From the NCBI RefSeq assembly GCF_030388325.1, contig NZ_CP103794.1:5146001-5210000 (forward strand): a stretch of 64,000 nucleotides of DNA, in the 5' to 3' direction. The position numbers were made by a program, and so were the translations under genes. The DNA comes from Flavobacterium johnsoniae (GTDB lineage Bacteria > Bacteroidota > Bacteroidia > Flavobacteriales > Flavobacteriaceae). Below the pieces are notes generated by a model. It was not told the origin of the DNA. It ran no database searches and saw nothing but the letters and a program-made list of their open reading frames with translations. Shown one piece after another: positions 59,960 to 64,000 of the stretch; the first letter of the stretch is position 1; every line of letters starts with the position of its first letter.

Positions 59960-61192
59960 TTAAGGAATTAATTTTAATGTTATAACATCATGTGAAGCAA
60001 TTTCTGAAGCAAAAACCTTTTTAGTATTTCCGACTTCTTTATTCTTCCACAGATCTTTTATTTTGAAAATTGTTTTAGAAAAATCCGCTTCATAACCAAA
60101 ATCAACATCTTTAATGGTATTTTTCTTCCAATCAAAATTAATTTTTTTCGAAGTTTCAGTTCTATTTACAAAACTTACTGCCCAAGCTCCATCAGAAAGT
60201 GGTTTTACCCAAACTTCTACTCCATCTAAAATAGCATATTTAAAACCTTGAACTCCAAGTTTATCCTGATTTACAGCAAGCAATTCTTTATTTGTTAAAA
60301 TTGCCAACGTTTCCTTAGACATTTTTCTATAATCATTTCCTGTAAACAAAGGAGAAGAAAGCATACACCACATCGCAAAATGGGTTTTATCTTCTGTATC
60401 ATTCATTTCGTTTCCAACTTCCATCATATCAAAATCATTCCAATGATCTGGACCTGAATATTTACGAATATCTTTTCTCATATCAGCAATTTTCATAAAT
60501 CCCCAAGACGACCAATTTTCCGGATGTTTAAATTCACAATCAAAACAAGGATAAATATCGCCTGAAATTCTCCAAAGATTTCCAATAGGTTTTCCCCATT
60601 CCCAAGGCTGATTATCTCCCCATTCGCAAAGGCTGAAAACAATTGGTCTTCCAGCAGTTTTTAGCGCATTACTCATTGTTGCGTAAGCTTCTTTTGCTGT
60701 AATTCCTTCTGTATTACACCAATCGTATTTTAGAAAATCGATTCCCAATTTCGCATAAAATCTTGCATCTTGATATTCATAACCTCTTGTTCCAGGATAA
60801 CCAGCGCAAGTTTTTGTTCCTGCACAATTATATAAACCGAATTTTAAACCTTTACTATGAACATAATCAATTACCGCTTTCATTCCGCTAGGAAATTTTT
60901 CAGGATCTGGAACCAAATCACCATTTGCGTCGCGTTCGTGTGTCATCCAACCGTCATCTAATACTATATAATTGTAGCCCGCAGCAGCCAAACCAGAAGA
61001 AACCATTATATCTGCAGTTTCTTTTACCAGTTTCTCATCAATATTAGTTGCGAAAGTATTCCACGAATTCCATCCCATTGGCGGTGTCATAGCTAGGCCT
61101 TCAAATTTTCCAGCTTGCCGTTTATGTGTATTTCCTTGACTGAAACCTAAACTAGACAAACTTAAAGCGAGCAACAAAGCGATTTTTTTCAT
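59960..61192 (-). CDS. Alpha-galactosidase, glycoside hydrolase family 27
   Basis: 410 residues with a signal peptide ending FSQ. The GH27 pattern TPPMGWNSWNTFATNID, VLDDGWM, nucleophile Asp157 in FLKYDWCN, acid/base Asp212 in WRISGDIYP, and WNDFDMMEVGN are all present; a C-terminal beta domain follows. It removes alpha-1,6-galactosyl branches, for example from galactomannan, galactoglucomannan or xyloglucan-type side chains. Confidence 0.95.
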   Translation of the reverse strand: MKKIALLLALSLSSLGFSQGNTHKRQAGKFEGLAMTPPMGWNSWNTFATNIDEKLVKETADIMVSSGLAAAGYNYIVLDDGWMTHERDANGDLVPDPEKFPSGMKAVIDYVHSKGLKFGLYNCAGTKTCAGYPGTRGYEYQDARFYAKLGIDFLKYDWCNTEGITAKEAYATMSNALKTAGRPIVFSLCEWGDNQPWEWGKPIGNLWRISGDIYPCFDCEFKHPENWSSWGFMKIADMRKDIRKYSGPDHWNDFDMMEVGNEMNDTEDKTHFAMWCMLSSPLFTGNDYRKMSKETLAILTNKELLAVNQDKLGVQGFKYAILDGVEVWVKPLSDGAWAVSFVNRTETSKKINFDWKKNTIKDVDFGYEADFSKTIFKIKDLWKNKEVGNTKKVFASEIASHDVITLKLIP

Positions 61193-61277
61193 TTTACAAA
61201 AACTTAAATTATTATAAAAAGATGTTCCCTAATTTTTCAACTAGGGAACATCTCACAAACTAACTCAAAACAGAATC

Positions 61278-62333
61278 TTATTTTAATACAAATCCTAAAT
61301 CATCAAACATCACAACATTTCCGCCGTCGTTATTAGATTCTTGAAAAGTAATCATACTTAAAGTTGTAGGATTTCCTAATTTATCAAATGGAATTTCCAT
61401 GTAAACCCACGTTGTTGTTACCGGAATTACATAATTTGCACCTCCATTCATACTGAAATTTACCTGACCATTTTTAGCACCTTTCACTGCAATTCTGAAG
61501 GCCTTGTATTTAGACAAATCAACATTAAAGCCCCAGTTACCACCATCCCAAGCACCAAAAGTCCATTGCCAAGATTTTTCTCCTTGATAAGAATCTCCAT
61601 CAAAATCAAAATTAACTCCTTTTCCTGCCCAAGGTCCACCCCATTGCATTCCATATAATTTATCATCGTATAAGGCAGTTCCAATTGCTTCTTTTGAAAC
61701 CGCAGTACCAGAAATATTAGTTACGGCAAGATTTCTATAATCAGCATTTGCTGGAATTTTTACCACAATCTGTTCTAAAGTTGAAGAAACAATGGTAACC
61801 GGAACTTCTGGCAACGTAGCTGTTTTCGCTAACGTAACAACTGGATTCAAGAAATATTTACCTTTAATAATCACCTCATCGCCTGCTGCACAATTGATAT
61901 AATTAAATCCTGAAAAAGTTGGAACTGGAGGCGCAACCGTAAAAGGCATTGTAACCGAACCATATTTAGTAACGATTTTTAACTCATTTGATGCATTTGC
62001 GTACGGCGTATTTTCGTCAATTAAAACAACTATATCTGTGTCTGTTACAAATGTTGGACGGAAATAAGTATCATAATCATTAAAGTAAATCTTCTCGGTA
62101 GTCAAAAAACCTTTTCCGTGAATGATATAATAATTCTTTGGATCTCCCACCGTTACAGGAGTAGACGGAAACATTTTTCCATCTTCATCGTAACCTGAAC
62201 GTACAACGCTTTCTATAACTGGCGCTCCTCCCGAAGAAGATGCACTATCATCACTAGAGCATGAAGTAAAAAACATTAAAGAAAGCATTAATGCTATGCA
62301 CGCTGCTAACGAAACAATTTTTAGATTTTTCAT
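61278..62333 (-). CDS. Surface glycan-binding lipoprotein (SGBP-B-like, IPT/TIG domains)
   Basis: 351 residues with a lipobox ending TSC at Cys25. IPT/TIG-like domains (about 35-200: KNYYIIHGKGFLTTEKIYFNDY; GDEVIIKGKYFLNPVVTL) precede a C-terminal glycan-binding domain with GMQWGGPWAGKGVNFDFDG, SWQWTFGAWDGGNWGFNVDLSK and FDDLGFVLK. Binds polysaccharide at the cell surface and passes it to SusCD. It sits 17 bases after susD. Confidence 0.88.
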   Translation of the reverse strand: MKNLKIVSLAACIALMLSLMFFTSCSSDDSASSSGGAPVIESVVRSGYDEDGKMFPSTPVTVGDPKNYYIIHGKGFLTTEKIYFNDYDTYFRPTFVTDTDIVVLIDENTPYANASNELKIVTKYGSVTMPFTVAPPVPTFSGFNYINCAAGDEVIIKGKYFLNPVVTLAKTATLPEVPVTIVSSTLEQIVVKIPANADYRNLAVTNISGTAVSKEAIGTALYDDKLYGMQWGGPWAGKGVNFDFDGDSYQGEKSWQWTFGAWDGGNWGFNVDLSKYKAFRIAVKGAKNGQVNFSMNGGANYVIPVTTTWVYMEIPFDKLGNPTTLSMITFQESNNDGGNVVMFDDLGFVLK

Positions 62334-62350
62334 ATTTATATTTTTAAAAA

Positions 62351-63949
62351 TTATTTAAAAGTATATGGTGCTACTTCTTTTAATTTTGGATTTTTAATTA
62401 AATCATCAGCTGGATAAGGCAACAATAAATTTGTGGCAGATATCGTGATGTGTTTCTCATTTTGTTTATCACCTCTATTTTGAGCTTCTAAAATTGCTTT
62501 AGCTTGAGCAAACGGAAGACGTCCTAAATCAAAATAATAATCTCCTTCGCAAGCCAATTCCGCACGTCTTTCTTTAAAAATATCATTAAAAGAAATTGAT
62601 GCTTTTTCAGATAAACCGGCTCTTTTACGAACTGCATTGTATGATTTTAGCGCATTTGCATCTGTTGTGCTTCCTGATTGAGATCCTAGCGTAGCTTCGG
62701 CATGAATTAATAATAATTCTGCATAACGCATCATGTAGCTATTCATACTGCTTTCTCCATTAAAAGGCGCGTTGAAAGGACCTGTTATTGGAAGATTTTC
62801 TTTTCCGATTACATATTTTTTCAAACCAGCTCCAGAATTTTGAGCTTCATTTGCTAATTCAAAAGTATAGCCTAAAAGCTTTGGCGAATCTACTGCCAAA
62901 GTCTGAGCGTAAGTTAAGTTTGGATAATAATCTCCTGGAAGCATAAAAGTTTCAATTCTTCTTCTATCTCCGTTCTCAAAAACATTCTTAATTAAATCTT
63001 GAGATGGCGCAATCTGACCAGAATAAGTAGTTTCTACCAATCTGTTTTCTGGAGCAAATAAAGTATTCGAAAAGTTTCCTTCAAAATAAGTTCCTGCACC
63101 TGTCCATTGCCAAGAAAAAATAGATTCTTCGTTGTTATTATTCTTTTGAAGCCATAAATCTGCAAATGATTTTGTTGGTAAAGCCTCACCTCCAAGTAAT
63201 TTAAACTCTCCGCTATTAATTACTTCTTGAGCCATTGCTTTTGCTAAATCGTATTTCTTTTGATACAAATAAACTTTAGCTAAAAATGCTTTTGCAGATC
63301 CGCTAGAAACGTGTGCGTTAGCAGCATAATCAGATCCTCTGTTTTTTTGTCTCAAATTTGCAATTGCATATTTTAAGTCGTTTTCAATGAATTTGTAAAC
63401 GTCTTCAATTGGATTACTAGGAATCACAAAATTCTTAGAATAATCTGCATTGTTCTCGATAATTGGCACATTTCCCCATAATCTTACCAAGAAAAAATAA
63501 GAGAAAGCTCTAATAAAATGCGCTTCACCCAAAGCATTATTCAATGCTTCTTTACTCACATTTGGACCAACACTTTGCGGAAGGTTACTAATGTAAGCGT
63601 TAGAATTTGCAATTGCTCCAAAACATGATCTCCATGCATCAGAAATAAAAGCTTGCGAATTAGTAAAACTCAAATCGGTAAACTTTCCAAAATCGTTATA
63701 TTGGCTTGCATACATATTTCCAGAAATCACATCTGTAATACCATAAAAAGCCGATTTGTTCATATTAAACCAAACAATACCGTATAATCCGTTGGCAGCA
63801 TTGTCTAGTTTTGTGTCCGAATCGTAATAATTACCTACAGTCGGCGCTCCTTCAGCAGGAACATCAAGAAAATCTTGAGAACAAGAAGAAGACATTAACA
63901 TTAATAATGTCATAAAAACTGCGCTACTTCTTTGTATTATATTTTTCAT
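62351..63949 (-). CDS. SusD/RagB-family nutrient-binding lipoprotein
   Basis: 532 residues with a lipobox SSSC at Cys23. The SusD TPR core is visible (ALGEAHFIRAFSYFFLVRLWGNVPI; AKAFLAKVYLYQKKYDLAKAMAQEVI), as is the C-terminal RYAELLLIHAEA ... KSYNAVRKRAGL, ERRAELACEGDYYFDLGR. It caps the SusC transporter whose last codons lie immediately upstream. Confidence 0.95.
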   Translation of the reverse strand: MKNIIQRSSAVFMTLLMLMSSSCSQDFLDVPAEGAPTVGNYYDSDTKLDNAANGLYGIVWFNMNKSAFYGITDVISGNMYASQYNDFGKFTDLSFTNSQAFISDAWRSCFGAIANSNAYISNLPQSVGPNVSKEALNNALGEAHFIRAFSYFFLVRLWGNVPIIENNADYSKNFVIPSNPIEDVYKFIENDLKYAIANLRQKNRGSDYAANAHVSSGSAKAFLAKVYLYQKKYDLAKAMAQEVINSGEFKLLGGEALPTKSFADLWLQKNNNNEESIFSWQWTGAGTYFEGNFSNTLFAPENRLVETTYSGQIAPSQDLIKNVFENGDRRRIETFMLPGDYYPNLTYAQTLAVDSPKLLGYTFELANEAQNSGAGLKKYVIGKENLPITGPFNAPFNGESSMNSYMMRYAELLLIHAEATLGSQSGSTTDANALKSYNAVRKRAGLSEKASISFNDIFKERRAELACEGDYYFDLGRLPFAQAKAILEAQNRGDKQNEKHITISATNLLLPYPADDLIKNPKLKEVAPYTFK

Positions 63950-63961
63950 CTTTAATTCGTA

Positions 63962-64000
63962 TTAAAATTCAACATTAAAACCAAAAGTAATTTGTCTTGG
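63962..64000 (-). CDS. SusC-like TonB-dependent transporter, C-terminal end only
   Basis: The last 12 codons encode PRQITFGFNVEF and a TAA stop, the classic SusC/RagA C terminus (aromatic-rich final strand ending in Phe). The gene continues outside the window, 12 bases upstream of susD. Confidence 0.9.
   Translation of the reverse strand, partial: PRQITFGFNVEF

Overview
The window is from a low-GC, gliding-type Bacteroidota genome, most likely Flavobacterium. The evidence is the TAnnTTTG promoter boxes with weak ribosome-binding sites, a Por/T9SS type B sorting tail, SusC/SusD proteins, 2TM-domain proteins, an archaeal-type ProS, and lipoproteins with a Cys shortly after the signal helix. 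Nothing looks like a phage, plasmid or insertion sequence, and there is no CRISPR array. Genes are mostly ordinary chromosomal ones; the unusual content lies in the spacers and in a few fusion proteins.

Layout. 1-6.5 kb: a trp operon (trpG, D, C, F, B, A) with a small lipoprotein before trpG, a gamma-glutamylcyclotransferase-like gene between trpB and trpA, and dispersed repeats in most spacers. 6.5-11.3 kb: a TetR-TolC-HlyD-DHA2 efflux operon with a double palindromic operator. 11.4-15.1 kb: yaaA, a CCA-adding-type enzyme and heme A synthase. 15.3-19.5 kb: a minus-strand sensory operon encoding a TPR-like protein, a histidine kinase fused to a 2TM domain, four more 2TM proteins and a LytTR regulator. 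19.8-29.7 kb: a TonB receptor, DinB, YCII, acetyltransferase, VOC, ClC channel, HPP, pRiA4b ORF-3-like, S23-like and nucleoid-associated genes. 29.1-30.6 kb: a TetR/SDR pair sharing an operator. 30.8-40.4 kb: a large GAF protein, an HD-PycTM fusion, a giant phosphoesterase/kinase-like/beta-barrel protein and two poorly known genes. 40.5-49.3 kb: ABC exporter, T9SS cargo, typA, a PAS kinase with receiver, and rpsT. 49.4-56.9 kb: two tRNA-Glu genes, proS, a Gly/Tyr-rich lipoprotein, a FadL-like protein, rimO and an amidase. 57.3-64 kb: a porin and the 3' part of a polysaccharide utilisation locus (GH5, GH27, SGBP, SusD, and the last codons of SusC).

The most notable observations are these. (1) Two families of about 100-170 bp spacer elements have long inverted repeats whose arms differ between copies in a compensatory way. 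(2) An S23 four-helix-bundle gene is enclosed by 35-bp inverted repeats also found elsewhere in the window, a geometry resembling 23S rRNA intervening sequences. (3) A cluster of five 2TM domains is wired to a histidine kinase/LytTR pair. (4) An HD-phosphohydrolase/PycTM-like membrane protein is divergent, by only 26 bp, from a 1247-residue lipoprotein that joins a calcineurin-like phosphoesterase, a kinase-like segment and an Omp85-type barrel. Family assignments come from reading motifs by eye; no database search was possible.
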